DNA of 64,000 nt from Pseudomonas psychrophila (GCF_001043005.1 NZ_JYKZ01000002.1:248001-312000); one strand, 5' to 3'. Positions 25,860-35,518 are shown, counted from the stretch's first letter. Numbers and translations are program-made. Notes: generated by a model from the letters alone, not told the origin.

Positions 25860-26542
25860 GCGCTTTAGCAGCACAGAGTTTGATCCACGCCGAAGCACAG
25901 GCCATTGATGACTGTTGGAACCGCATGGGTATCTACGGTGACAAGAGCTGCCCGTTGCTGGCGCAGCACATTCATTGTCGTAACTGTGCTGTCTATTCGA
26001 GTGCCGCGACCCGGTTGCTGGATCGTTACTCATTTGAGCAGGAGCATCAGGAACTCTATGTCCCGCAGGCCCATGAACAAAAAGTGGCGACCTGTTCGCT
26101 GGTGATATTTCGTTTGGGCGATGAATGGCTGGCGTTGGTCACGCGGTGTCTGGATGAGGTGGCGCCGATGCAGTCGATCCACTCCTTGCCGCACCAGCGC
26201 TCACGGGCCTTGCGCGGTGTGGCAAATGTGCGCGGAACGCTGGTGCCGTGTCTGTCTCTGGTTGAACTGTTGGGGCTCGACCCTGGCGTGCCCGGTGCAA
26301 CATCGCTGCGGGTCATGCCGCGCATGTTGATTGTGGCGGCCCACGGCGGGGCGGTCGTGCTGCCGGTGGATGAAGTGGATGGCATCCACAATATCGCCGA
26401 GGGTGACATCAACGCAGCGTCAGTCTCTGGCGAGCATGCCAGCGCCAAATACACCCGGGGTGTGCTGCAGTGGAAAACCCGCAGTCTGCGTTTATTGGAT
26501 GAAGAGCAACTGCTGAGTGCAATCACCCGGAGCCTTACATGA
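25856..26542 (+). CDS. wspD: CheW-like coupling protein WspD
   Basis: 228 residues; the second coupler of the Wsp complex, affecting WspA localisation in P. aeruginosa. An N-terminal extension (1-80) carries four cysteines (DDCWNRMG, SCPLLAQHIHCRNC), a pattern that could bind metal. The CheW domain follows (VIFRLGDEWLALVTRCLDEV; ALRGVANVRGTLVPCLSLVELL). Start and stop overlap neighbours by 4 bp. Confidence 0.93.
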   Translation: MSALAAQSLIHAEAQAIDDCWNRMGIYGDKSCPLLAQHIHCRNCAVYSSAATRLLDRYSFEQEHQELYVPQAHEQKVATCSLVIFRLGDEWLALVTRCLDEVAPMQSIHSLPHQRSRALRGVANVRGTLVPCLSLVELLGLDPGVPGATSLRVMPRMLIVAAHGGAVVLPVDEVDGIHNIAEGDINAASVSGEHASAKYTRGVLQWKTRSLRLLDEEQLLSAITRSLT

Positions 26543-28857
26543 CCCCTGAGCAAATGCGCGACGCCTCGTTGCTTGAGCTGTTCAGTCTTGAGGCCGAGGC
26601 GCAAACCCAGGTGCTCAATGCCGGTTTGCTGGCGCTGGAACGCAATCCGACCCAGGCCGACCAGCTTGAAGCCTGCATGCGTGCCGCCCACTCGCTCAAG
26701 GGCGCGGCACGGATTGTCGGGGTTGATGCCGGGGTTAGCGTCTCCCATGTCATGGAAGATTGCCTGGTGAGTGCTCAGGAAGGCCGTTTGTACCTGCAGC
26801 CCGAGCACATCGATGCCTTGCTGCAAGGCACGGATCTGTTGATGCGCATCGCCACACCCGGCAGTGCAAACGTGGGGCCGGCGGACATCGAGGCCTATGT
26901 GGCGCTCATGACTGAGTTGCTGGACCCTTCAGCCCCGAGTACGCGGGTGGCACCGCCCGAATTCGACGTGTCGCAACTGCTGCTGGCGCCCGCGCCTGCT
27001 GCTTCTGCGCCACAGATAGAACCTCTGCTGGAGCCGCTGATCGAGCCGCAGGTCGAGCCCGAGGTGGCGCCAGAGCCCGTGCGACGTCCTCAACGCCTGA
27101 CCGAAGGCGGCGAGCGAGTCTTGCGCGTCACTGCGCAGCGCCTTAACAGCCTGCTCGATCTGTCCAGCAAATCGCTGGTAGAAACCCAGCGTCTAAAGCC
27201 ATTTCTGGTGACATTGCAGCGGCTTAAGCGCATGCAAAGCACCAACCTGCGGGCTATGGATACCCTCAGTGAGCAGCTCAAGGTCGTGGGGCTTGGCCAT
27301 GAAGCTGAAGAAGCGCTGATGGATGCTCGACGAATACTGGCTGAGTCCCAGCATCTGCTTGGCGAACAGACCGCCGAACTCGACGAGTTTTGCTGGCAGG
27401 CGGGACAGCGTGCACAAATGCTCTACGACACGGCCCTGGCGTGTCGCATGCGTCCGTTTGCCGATGTTCTGGTCGGGCAGGAGCGCATGGTGCGTGATCT
27501 GGGCCGCGCCCTGGGTAAACAGATTCGCCTGGAAATCGAAGGCGAGAAAACCCAGGTTGATCGCGATGTACTGGAAAAACTCGAAGCCCCATTGATCCAT
27601 TTGTTGCGCAATGCGGTCGATCACGGCATTGAAGCCCCCGAGCAGCGATTGCTGGCCGGCAAGCCCGCCGAAGGCTTGATTCGCTTGCGCATCTCCCATC
27701 AGGCCGGGTTGCTGGTGCTGGAACTGAGCGATGACGGTGCCGGTGTCGATCTGGACCGTCTGCGCCGCACCATCGTTGAACGTCAGCTGTCCACCGAGCC
27801 GACAGTGGCCCAGCTGAGCGAAGAAGAGCTGCTGACCTTTCTGTTTTTACCGGGTTTCAGCCTGCGTGACACCGTGACCGAAGTGTCGGGGCGTGGCGTG
27901 GGGCTGGATGCCGTTCAGCATATGGTGCGCTTGCTGCGCGGTGCCATTGTGCTGGAGCACACCCCGCAGCATGGCAGCCGCTTCCATCTTGAAGTTCCGT
28001 TGACCTTGTCCGTGGTGCGCAGCCTGGTTGTGGAGGTCGCAGACGAGGCTTATGCGTTCCCGCTGGCGCATATCGAGCGCATGCGCGATGTGCATCCGGA
28101 TGAAATCGTACAGCTTGAGGGGCGTCAGCACTTTTGGCATGAAGGCCGGCATGTGGGGCTGGTTGCCGCTAGCCAATTGCTGCAACGCCCGCCCAGTCAG
28201 AGCGATGACGAAACCCTCAAGGTCGTGGTGATTCGCGAGCGCGACGCGGTGTACGGCGTGGCCGTCGAGCGTTTTATCGGTGAACGTACCCTGGTGGTAT
28301 TGCCCCTGGACCCGCGTTTGGGCAAGGTGCAGGACATCTCGGCCGGGGCCTTGCTTGACGATGGTTCACCGGTGCTGATCGTTGATGTTGAAGACATGCT
28401 GCGATCGGTCGATAAGCTGCTCAACACCGGGCGTCTGGAGCGTATCGATCGGCGCAACCGACACACCGCCGAACTGACCCGCAAACGTATCCTGGTCGTG
28501 GATGACTCCCTGACAGTGCGCGAGCTGCAACGCAAGCTGCTGCTTAATCGTGGTTACGAAGTGGCCGTGGCAGTTGACGGCATGGACGGCTGGAATGCCT
28601 TGCGGGCCGAACACTTTGATCTGTTGATCACCGACATCGACATGCCGCGCATGGATGGCATCGAGCTGGTTACGCTGTTGCGCCGCGACAGTCGATTGCA
28701 ATCGATGCCGGTGATGGTGGTGTCTTACAAAGATCGTGAAGAAGACCGTCGGCGCGGCCTGGATGCAGGAGCCGACTATTATCTAGCCAAAGCCAGTTTC
28801 CATGACGACGCTCTGCTTGATGCAGTAGTTGAACTCATTGGAGGAGCCCAGACATGA
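26539..28857 (+). CDS. wspE: Hybrid CheA-type histidine kinase WspE
   Basis: Kinase that phosphorylates WspR and WspF. It has 772 residues. The N-terminal Hpt domain has phosphorylatable His51 in AAHSLKGAAR. A Pro/Glu-rich linker lies around 140-190. Dimerisation and HATPase domains show LLRNAVDHGIEAPEQR, DDGAGVD and GRGVGLDAVQ, followed by a CheW-like regulatory domain. The C-terminal receiver (ILVVDDSLTVRELQ, LLITDIDMPRMDG, Lys in SYKDREEDR) makes it a hybrid. It overlaps wspD and wspF by 4 bp. Confidence 0.95.
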   Translation: MTPEQMRDASLLELFSLEAEAQTQVLNAGLLALERNPTQADQLEACMRAAHSLKGAARIVGVDAGVSVSHVMEDCLVSAQEGRLYLQPEHIDALLQGTDLLMRIATPGSANVGPADIEAYVALMTELLDPSAPSTRVAPPEFDVSQLLLAPAPAASAPQIEPLLEPLIEPQVEPEVAPEPVRRPQRLTEGGERVLRVTAQRLNSLLDLSSKSLVETQRLKPFLVTLQRLKRMQSTNLRAMDTLSEQLKVVGLGHEAEEALMDARRILAESQHLLGEQTAELDEFCWQAGQRAQMLYDTALACRMRPFADVLVGQERMVRDLGRALGKQIRLEIEGEKTQVDRDVLEKLEAPLIHLLRNAVDHGIEAPEQRLLAGKPAEGLIRLRISHQAGLLVLELSDDGAGVDLDRLRRTIVERQLSTEPTVAQLSEEELLTFLFLPGFSLRDTVTEVSGRGVGLDAVQHMVRLLRGAIVLEHTPQHGSRFHLEVPLTLSVVRSLVVEVADEAYAFPLAHIERMRDVHPDEIVQLEGRQHFWHEGRHVGLVAASQLLQRPPSQSDDETLKVVVIRERDAVYGVAVERFIGERTLVVLPLDPRLGKVQDISAGALLDDGSPVLIVDVEDMLRSVDKLLNTGRLERIDRRNRHTAELTRKRILVVDDSLTVRELQRKLLLNRGYEVAVAVDGMDGWNALRAEHFDLLITDIDMPRMDGIELVTLLRRDSRLQSMPVMVVSYKDREEDRRRGLDAGADYYLAKASFHDDALLDAVVELIGGAQT

Positions 28858-29864
28858 GAATCGCCATCGTCAACGATATGCCCTTGGCGGTTGAAGCCCT
28901 GCGTCGAGCGCTTGCGTTCGAGCCTGCGCACCAGGTGGTCTGGGTCGCCAGTGATGGCGAAGAGGCCGTGCGCCTCTGTGCCGAAAACACACCTGACCTG
29001 ATTTTGATGGACCTGATCATGCCTGTCATGGACGGGGTCGAAGCGACACGCCGGATCATGGCCGAAAGCCCGTGCGCCATCGTCATCGTTACCATCGACC
29101 GTGAACAGAATGTCCATCGGGTGTTCGAAGCCATGGGCTTTGGCGCGCTGGATGTGGTGGACACGCCCGTGCTGGGCGGCAGCAATCCCAAGGAAGCCTC
29201 GGCGCCTTTACTGCGCAAGATCCTCAATGTCGGCTGGTTGATGGGCCAAAGCGAAAAGCGGGTCACTCCGGTTTCGGCCCAGCCTCGTGTCCCGGGGGGG
29301 CGAGGCGGGCTGGTCGCCATCGGTTCGTCGGCAGGCGGCCCGGCGGCGCTCGAAACCCTGCTTAAGGGCCTGCCGAGGAACTTTGGTGCGGCCATCGTGC
29401 TGGTCCAGCATGTGGATCAGGTCTTCGCTGCCGGGATGGCCGAGTGGCTGAGCACCTCGTGCGGGCTTGACGTGCGTTTGGCTCGTGACGGCGAAACCCC
29501 TCAGGTGGGCACAGTCCTGCTGGCAGGGACCAACCACCACATACGGTTATTGAAAAACGGCACGCTGGCCTATACCGCCGAGCCGGTTAACGAAATTTAT
29601 CGACCTTCGATAGATGTATTTTTTGAAAGTGTTGCCCAGTACTGGAGCGGCGATGCGGTAGGGGTGCTGTTGACCGGCATGGGGCGTGACGGAGCCCAGG
29701 GCCTCAAGTCCATGCGTCAGCAGGGTTTCCTCACCATTGCCCAGGATCAGCACAGCAGCTCGGTGTACGGCATGCCCAAAGCGGCCGCCGCCATCGACGC
29801 AGCAGTTGAGATCCGCCCCTTGGACAAGATTGCGCCACGCTTGCTGGAGAAATTTGCCAAATGA
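28854..29864 (+). CDS. wspF: CheB-type methylesterase WspF
   Basis: Negative regulator that demethylates WspA; its loss locks WspR on and gives wrinkly colonies in P. fluorescens SBW25 and P. aeruginosa. It has 336 residues and looks intact. The receiver has Asp53 (LILMDLIMPVMDG). The esterase domain from about residue 150 has the catalytic Ser in IGSSAGGPAALE, His in LVQHVDQVFAAGMAEWL and Asp in LLTGMGRDGAQGL. A 52-bp gap precedes wspR, the only real spacing in the operon. Confidence 0.95.
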   Translation: MRIAIVNDMPLAVEALRRALAFEPAHQVVWVASDGEEAVRLCAENTPDLILMDLIMPVMDGVEATRRIMAESPCAIVIVTIDREQNVHRVFEAMGFGALDVVDTPVLGGSNPKEASAPLLRKILNVGWLMGQSEKRVTPVSAQPRVPGGRGGLVAIGSSAGGPAALETLLKGLPRNFGAAIVLVQHVDQVFAAGMAEWLSTSCGLDVRLARDGETPQVGTVLLAGTNHHIRLLKNGTLAYTAEPVNEIYRPSIDVFFESVAQYWSGDAVGVLLTGMGRDGAQGLKSMRQQGFLTIAQDQHSSSVYGMPKAAAAIDAAVEIRPLDKIAPRLLEKFAK

Positions 29865-29916
29865 CTGGTAAAACCTGGCAGGCCTGGCTTGAAGGAAGAA
29901 ATTCAGGTGAACGCGC

Positions 29917-30918
29917 ATGAGCGACTTGCAGTTGGACGACGTTAAAACTGACGAAAACGCGGCCATGGTGTTGCTGGTGGACGATCAGGCAATGATCGGT
30001 GAAGCCGTACGCCGTGGGCTGGCCCTTGAGCAGAATATTGATTTTCACTTTTGTGCGGACCCGCATCAGGCCATTGCTCAGGCTATCCGTATCAAGCCTA
30101 CGGTGATTTTGCAGGATCTGGTGATGCCGGGTCTGGACGGGCTGAGCCTGGTGCGCGAGTACCGCAATCACCCGGCGACCCAGAACATCCCGATCATCGT
30201 GCTTTCCACCAAAGAAGATCCGCTGATCAAGAGCGCGGCGTTTTCGGCGGGGGCCAATGATTACCTGGTGAAACTGCCGGACAACATCGAACTGGTGGCA
30301 CGGATCCGCTATCACTCGCGGTCCTACATGACACTGTTGCAACGTGATGCCGCCTACCGTGCGCTACGGGTCAGCCAGCAGCAGTTGCTGGATACCAACC
30401 TGGTGCTGCAGCGACTGATGAATTCCGACGGCCTGACCGGGCTGTCCAATCGTCGTCACTTCGATGAGTACCTGGAACTGGAATGGCGCCGTGCCCTGCG
30501 CGAGCAAACACAGTTGTCGTTGCTGATGATTGATGTTGATTACTTCAAGTCCTACAACGACACCTTTGGCCATCTGGACGGGGATGAAGCGTTGCGCAAA
30601 GTGGCAGGGGCCATTCGTGATGCCAGCAGCCGGCCGTCTGACTTGCCGGCCCGTTACGGTGGCGAGGAGTTTGCCATCGTGCTGCCCAATACGTCCCAGG
30701 GTGGCGCCCGACTGGTGGCTGAAAAACTGCGGATGTCGGTTGAAGCCATGAAGATTCCGCACATTTCGCCCGTTGCTGGTAGCAGTTTGACCATCAGCAT
30801 TGGCCTGGCCACCCTGACCCCGCAACAGAGCAGCAATTGCCGTGAGTTGATTTCGGCAGCGGACAAGGGGCTTTATCTGGCCAAGAAGAATGGGCGTAAT
30901 CGGGTGGGGATTGAGTGA
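29917..30918 (+). CDS. wspR: Diguanylate cyclase response regulator WspR
   Basis: Output of the Wsp system, making c-di-GMP when phosphorylated. It has 333 residues. Receiver: phospho-acceptor Asp67 ([10 protein letters not shown]). A helical stalk is followed by a GGDEF domain with active-site GGEEF at 248-252. The product-inhibition I-site RxxD is present as Arg239-Pro-Ser-Asp242, five residues before [22 protein letters not shown] is the metal/GTP loop. AGGTGA precedes the ATG. All catalytic and feedback features are intact. No clear terminator follows. Confidence 0.96.
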   Translation: MSDLQLDDVKTDENAAMVLLVDDQAMIGEAVRRGLALEQNIDFHFCADPHQAIAQAIRIKPTVILQDLVMPGLDGLSLVREYRNHPATQNIPIIVLSTKEDPLIKSAAFSAGANDYLVKLPDNIELVARIRYHSRSYMTLLQRDAAYRALRVSQQQLLDTNLVLQRLMNSDGLTGLSNRRHFDEYLELEWRRALREQTQLSLLMIDVDYFKSYNDTFGHLDGDEALRKVAGAIRDASSRPSDLPARYGGEEFAIVLPNTSQGGARLVAEKLRMSVEAMKIPHISPVAGSSLTISIGLATLTPQQSSNCRELISAADKGLYLAKKNGRNRVGIE

Positions 30919-30998
30919 TTGCTCTCTGATTTTTTGGGTGCGGGGGAGGGGGTAACTGTGCCGCGGCGTACATATCCGGCATTTGGGTCTAACTGAAA

Positions 30999-31379
30999 GA
31001 TGGGTTTCGCTCTTACAGCGAGTCCCTTTTTGAAGGACCAAAAAGGAACCAAAAAGTCCTCGCCCCAGCGTACGGCCTTCGCTTCGCTCAGGTTCCCTCG
31101 CTCCGGCCCCGCTCCGTGGGCCCGCCGTGACGGGCCATCCATGGCCCAACACGGCTCTCCCGGCATCCATGCCGGTCGACCCACTGCGCAGAACCTCCTC
31201 TCGGCCTCCCGAAGGGGCGGGCAGATCAACAGCAGGCTCGCCGAGGCGGCCAACCGGCCGGCCTGTCATGTGGCGGCTTGCGCACGAACCGTAGCAGCCT
31301 CGTTCTACTCGTCAGCTGCTACAGATTTTGCGCAGGGTTTTGTGATGTCTGTGACGCATTTTTAAGAGCGAAACCAATC
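30999..31379. mobile_element. MITE-like repeat element with 17-bp terminal inverted repeats
   Basis: The ends GATGGGTTTCGCTCTTA (30999-31015) and TAAGAGCGAAACCAATC (31363-31379) are inverted copies with 16 of 17 matches. The 381-bp interior has small ORFs on both strands but nothing protein-like, and an internal stem GTAGCAGC/GCTGCTAC. It carries no transposase, so any movement would need one supplied in trans. No convincing target-site duplication is seen. Similar GGACCAAAAAGGAACCAAAAAG-containing repeats recur in Pseudomonas genomes (from memory, not searched). Confidence 0.65.
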
Positions 31380-31380
31380 G

Positions 31381-31557
31381 TTACCCGGCACGTTCCAGCA
31401 ATGAGTCCACCACGGCGCGCGCCATTTCGACCGAGTGCACCATCGACCAGATCAGGCCGCGTTCAACACCGCTGCCCAACTCGGTAATTTCATCACTGGT
31501 TTGTTCCGCGCAGAGCAAAAGCAATGAAACATGGGCCAGCGCATCCTGTGCGCTTGA
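31381..31557 (-). pseudogene. Truncated small protein, C-terminal part resembling Pseudomonas DUF3077 proteins
   Basis: The minus-strand frame ends with TAA at 31383-31381 and encodes a helical tail containing DALAHVSLLLLCAEQTSDEI and MVHSVEMARAVVDSLLERAG. The pattern resembles the C-terminus of small Pseudomonas-restricted DUF3077/DUF6124-type proteins (resemblance by eye). An in-frame TAA at 31560-31558 closes the frame upstream and no plausible start codon remains, so the N-terminal part is lost. The MITE-like element abuts the stop codon on the downstream side. Confidence 0.5.
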
Positions 31558-31876
31558 TTAGCTTCGGACTTCCACTTCCGTCCGCTGAGAGGTCAGCGAA
31601 GAGCGCACCCTAAACCTCCGTTTTGCCAAGGTGCAAGCAGATCTGGGCCGGAGACAAACTTCCATGATCTGGCCTTCACCAGAAAGAGGAAATCTCTGAC
31701 GCAATGCGTCAATAAGCTATTACCCCTAATCATCTGTGAGCGAGATCGTTCGAGATTGGATCAGTGCGGTTTATCTGCATTTTCCTGCCCAGAACCCCGC
31801 CAGGCGGGCTGCTGATACGCTCTGTTTACGGTATACTCCCCGGCTTTGTAAAAATCGCCTACGAGTGCCGCCAGCC
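31558..31876. other. Non-coding stretch upstream of prfB
   Basis: This holds a 35-codon minus-strand frame that starts with ATG near 31665 and ends at the TAA at 31558; its product is Arg/Ser-rich and unrecognised. A 15-bp palindrome TGACGCAATGCGTCA lies at 31697-31711. TATACT at 31832-31837 could be the -10 box for prfB, although its -35 is poor. No further gene is seen. Confidence 0.4.
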
Positions 31877-32972
31877 ATGGAAATCAACCCGATCCTTAAC
31901 AGCATCAAGGACCTGTCAGAGCGCTCCGAAACCATTCGGGGGTATCTTTGACTACGATCAAAAGCATGAGCGTCTGACTGAAGTCAATCGCGAGCTTGAA
32001 GATCCGAGTGTCTGGAACAACCCTTCGTACGCCCAGGAGCTGGGGCGCGAGCGCTCCCTGCTGGCGCAGATCGTTGAAACCCTCGATGAGATGCACTCGG
32101 GTCTGGCCGACGCCAAAGACCTGCTGCTGATGTCTGCCGAGGAAGAAGATCAGGCCGCTGTAGATGACGTTGCCGCTGAAGTGGAACGTCTGCGCGAAGC
32201 CCTTGAAAAACTCGAATTCCGCCGCATGTTCAGCGGTGAGATGGATGCCAACAACGCTTACCTGGACATCCAGGCCGGCTCCGGTGGCACCGAAGCGCAA
32301 GACTGGGCCAATATCCTGTTGCGGATGTATTTGCGTTGGGCCGACAAGCGCGGCTTCGATGCCACCATCATGGAACTGTCTGCCGGTGAAGTGGCCGGGA
32401 TCAAAGGCGCAACCGTACACATCAAAGGCGAATACGCGTTTGGTTGGTTGCGTACAGAGATTGGCGTCCATCGTCTGGTTCGCAAAAGCCCGTACGACTC
32501 GGGCAACCGTCGTCACACCTCGTTCTCGGCTGTATTCGTTTCGCCGGAAATCGACGACAACATCGAAATCGACATCAACCCCTCCGACCTGCGGATCGAC
32601 ACCTATCGTTCCTCCGGTGCGGGTGGTCAGCACGTAAACACCACCGACTCGGCCGTACGTATCACTCACGTACCGACCAACACCGTGGTGAGCTGCCAGA
32701 ACGAACGTTCGCAGCATGCGAACAAAGACACCGCGATGAAAATGTTGCGTGCGCGTCTTTACGAGCAGGAAATCCAGAAGCGCAATGCCGCTTCCCAGGC
32801 CCTGGAAGATACCAAGTCGGACATCGGCTGGGGTCATCAGATCCGCTCGTACGTTCTGGACGCTTCTCGTATCAAGGATTTGCGTACCAATATCGAGCGC
32901 AGCGATTGCGACAAGGTACTCGACGGCGATATCGACGAATACCTGATAGCTAGCCTGAAACAAGGGCTGTAA
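31877..32972 (+). CDS. prfB: Peptide chain release factor 2 (programmed +1 frameshift)
   Basis: RF2 terminates at UGA and UAA. The frame from ATG 31877 runs 24 codons to RGYL and an in-frame TGA at 31949-31951; translation continues in +1 at 31950 (GAC). The shift site GGGGGTATCTTTGAC, with an internal SD-like G-run, is the classical autoregulatory signal: low RF2 favours shifting. The product has 364 residues (E. coli 365). The GGQ motif ends at Gln251 (SGAGGQHVN). The tripeptide that normally reads SPF is SPY here (Ser204-Pro205-Tyr206). lysS follows as usual. A naive ORF starting at 31764 in the +1 frame is not the N-terminus. Confidence 0.96.
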
Positions 32973-33085
32973 GTCGCGCAACAAAACGTGTGCGAAGCCA
33001 GCGCGATGCCCAAAAGGCGCGCTGAAGCCCGCTTCCCCCTGCCGCAAGGCGGGGGCAACGAACCTGTGATGGAATTTTTTAAGAC

Positions 33086-34588
33086 ATGAGCGACCAACAA
33101 CTCGATCCGCAAGACCTGCAACAGGAAGAAAACGCCCTGATCGCCCTGCGCAAGGAAAAACTTGCAGCCGAGCGCGCCAAGGGTAATGCCTTCCCGAACG
33201 ACTTCCGCCGTGACAACTACTGCGCCAACCTGCAGAAGGAGTACGCGCAAGCGTCCAAGGAAGAGCTGGCTGAAGCCGCCATTCCGGTCAAGGTTGCTGG
33301 TCGCATCATGCTTAACCGTGGCTCGTTCATGGTGATCCAGGACATGACCGGTCGCATCCAGGTCTACGTCAACCGCAAGACCCTGCCCGAAGAAACCCTG
33401 GCCGAAGTGAAAACCTGGGACCTGGGCGACATCATCGCCGCTGAAGGTACCCTGGCCCGCTCCGGTAAAGGCGACCTGTACGTTGAAATGACCAGCGTGC
33501 GCCTGCTGACCAAATCCCTGCGCCCGCTGCCGGACAAGCACCACGGTCTGACCGACACCGAACAGCGTTATCGCCAGCGTTACGTTGACCTGATCGTCAA
33601 CGAAGATGTGCGTCACACGTTCCGTGTGCGTTCGCAAGTAATCGCCCATATCCGCAGCTTCCTGATGGCGCGCGACTTCCTTGAAGTGGAAACGCCGATG
33701 CTGCAAACCATCCCGGGCGGTGCGGCAGCCAAACCGTTCGAAACCCATCACAACGCCCTCGACATGGACATGTACCTGCGCATCGCGCCGGAGCTGTTCC
33801 TGAAGCGTCTGGTGGTGGGTGGTTTTGAAAAAGTGTTCGAGATCAACCGCAACTTCCGTAACGAAGGCGTTTCGACTCGTCACAACCCAGAATTCACCAT
33901 GTTGGAGTTCTACCAGGCTTACGCCGACTACGAAGACAACATGGACCTGACCGAAGAGCTGTTCCGTGAGCTGGCTCAGCTGGTTCTGGGCAGCACCGAC
34001 GTGCCTTACGGCGACAAGGTGTTCCATTTCGGCGAACCGTTCGTGCGTCTGTCGGTGTTCGACTCGATCCTCAAGTACAACCCTGAGCTGACCGCTGACG
34101 ACCTGAACGACATCGACAAGGCTCGCGCCATCGCCAAGAAAGCTGGCGCCAAAGTGCTGGGCTTCGAAGGTCTGGGCAAGCTGCAAGTGATGATTTTCGA
34201 AGAGCTGGTCGAGCACAAGCTGGAGCAGCCGCACTTCATCACCCAGTACCCGTTCGAAGTGTCGCCGCTGGCCCGTCGTAACGACGATAACCCGAACGTC
34301 ACTGACCGCTTCGAGCTGTTTATCGGTGGCCGTGAAATCGCCAACGCCTACTCCGAGCTCAACGACGCTGAAGATCAGGCCGAGCGCTTCATGGCACAGG
34401 TTGCTGACAAGGATGCAGGCGACGACGAAGCCATGCACTACGACGCAGACTTCGTTCGTGCCCTGGAATACGGCATGCCGCCGACTGCCGGTGAAGGTAT
34501 CGGTATCGATCGTCTGGTGATGTTGTTGACCAACTCGCCGTCGATTCGCGACGTGATCCTGTTCCCGCACATGCGCCCACAAGCGTAA
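33086..34588 (+). CDS. lysS: Lysyl-tRNA synthetase (class II)
   Basis: Charges tRNA-Lys. It has 500 residues. An N-terminal OB-fold anticodon-binding domain (about 65-150, [22 protein letters not shown]) precedes the class II core. Motif 2 is seen in [25 protein letters not shown] and motif 3 in [22 protein letters not shown]. The start at 33086 lies 113 bp after prfB, an arrangement shared with E. coli. It ends at a strong bidirectional hairpin terminator. Confidence 0.97.
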   Translation: MSDQQLDPQDLQQEENALIALRKEKLAAERAKGNAFPNDFRRDNYCANLQKEYAQASKEELAEAAIPVKVAGRIMLNRGSFMVIQDMTGRIQVYVNRKTLPEETLAEVKTWDLGDIIAAEGTLARSGKGDLYVEMTSVRLLTKSLRPLPDKHHGLTDTEQRYRQRYVDLIVNEDVRHTFRVRSQVIAHIRSFLMARDFLEVETPMLQTIPGGAAAKPFETHHNALDMDMYLRIAPELFLKRLVVGGFEKVFEINRNFRNEGVSTRHNPEFTMLEFYQAYADYEDNMDLTEELFRELAQLVLGSTDVPYGDKVFHFGEPFVRLSVFDSILKYNPELTADDLNDIDKARAIAKKAGAKVLGFEGLGKLQVMIFEELVEHKLEQPHFITQYPFEVSPLARRNDDNPNVTDRFELFIGGREIANAYSELNDAEDQAERFMAQVADKDAGDDEAMHYDADFVRALEYGMPPTAGEGIGIDRLVMLLTNSPSIRDVILFPHMRPQA

Positions 34589-34599
34589 CGATGCAAAAT

Positions 34600-34629
34600 A
34601 AAAAGCCGCCGTTAAGGCGGCTTTTTATT
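34600..34629 (+). terminator. Intrinsic terminator of prfB-lysS
   Basis: AAAAAGCCGCC-GTTAA-GGCGGCTTTTTATT: a 7-bp GC stem flanked by A and T tracts, 12 bp after the lysS stop. Confidence 0.92.
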
Positions 34630-34666
34630 GTCTGGCGCGCAGCCAGTTGAACATTCAGGAGAGTTT

Positions 34667-34762
34667 GTGGGAGCGAGCCTGCTCGCGAAAGACTAAGGTG
34701 CTGCGCGATCACCGGTAAACACGCGCTATCGTCAGCCACCTTCGCGAGCAGGCTCGCTCCCA
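34667..34762. repeat. REP doublet, GCGAGCCTGCTCGCGAA class
   Basis: GTGGGAGCGAGCCTGCTCGC and its inverted copy (TTCGCGAGCAGGCTCGCTCC) about 50 bp apart, between the lysS terminator and the TetR gene. Confidence 0.9.
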
Positions 34763-34801
34763 TCGTTTCGGTAACGCCGCTCAATTCAGAAGGAATCTGT
34801 C

Positions 34802-35506
34802 ATGACCCCTCAAGGTGCAGCAAATATCGCGGTCGCGCTCGCGCAAAATGTTGAGTATCAGGGCCGCAAGGCCAGCCGGCATGGCAGTGAGCAGCGTCGC
34901 CAACTGATCCTCGATGCCGCCATGCGCATTGTGGTGCGCGACGGCGTACGCGGCGTGCGCCATCGGGCCGTGGCGGCTGAAGCAGGGGTGCCGCTGTCGG
35001 CAACCACCTACTACTTCAAGGACATCGATGACCTGATCAACGACACCTTTGCCCAGTATGTTGAGCGCAGCGCAGCATTCATGGCCAAGCTGTGGCAAGG
35101 CACCGAAGGCAAGTTGCGCGAGATGATGGCGCAAGGGGATGGCAGCGCGCAGGCGCGAGCGGTGCTTGCCGATGATATCGCCAGGATGACCGCCGATTAC
35201 CTTCACCATCAAATGCTCACCCGCCGCGACCAGTTGATGGCCGAACAGGCCTTTCATCAGGCGGCGCTGATCAACTCCCGGTTGGCGGTGCTGGTACGCG
35301 CCCATCAACAGATTTTCCTTCTGGGCGCCTGTCAGATCTTCGAAGTGCTAGGCTCCAGGCAACCTCAGCAGGATGCCAAAGTCTTGACGGCGATTATCGG
35401 TCGGATGGAATATCAGGCCCTACTTGATGGCGCGCAGCCTGAGGCGGATGACGACCGGCTGGCTATTCTTACGCGTTATATGCACTTGGTGCTGGCCGCT
35501 CTATAG
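34802..35506 (+). CDS. TetR-family transcriptional regulator
   Basis: 234 residues. After a 27-residue basic N-terminal extension, the helix-turn-helix lies at about 30-78 (QRRQLILDAAMRIVVRDGVRG, AVAAEAGVPLSATTYYFKDIDDL). The rest is an all-helical ligand-binding region of unknown inducer. AGGA precedes the ATG. It is followed after 12 bp by a lipoprotein gene and then the QEGLA-family gene, so the three may form an operon that it also controls. Confidence 0.85.
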   Translation: MTPQGAANIAVALAQNVEYQGRKASRHGSEQRRQLILDAAMRIVVRDGVRGVRHRAVAAEAGVPLSATTYYFKDIDDLINDTFAQYVERSAAFMAKLWQGTEGKLREMMAQGDGSAQARAVLADDIARMTADYLHHQMLTRRDQLMAEQAFHQAALINSRLAVLVRAHQQIFLLGACQIFEVLGSRQPQQDAKVLTAIIGRMEYQALLDGAQPEADDDRLAILTRYMHLVLAAL

Positions 35507-35518
35507 AAGGATGCAGGC

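Noticed and set aside
30999..31379. Small ORFs on both strands inside the repeat element
   Set aside because: Arg/Pro/Ser-rich translations without start context; better explained as chance frames in a non-coding inverted-repeat element.
31764..31949. N-terminal extension of prfB in the +1 frame
   Set aside because: The true N-terminus is in the other frame from ATG 31877 and joins by programmed frameshift at 31949; the +1-frame extension has no homology to RF2.
32837..34582. 581-codon minus-strand open frame opposite lysS
   Set aside because: Antisense shadow of lysS; the sequence is His/Val/Gln-rich with no family signature.
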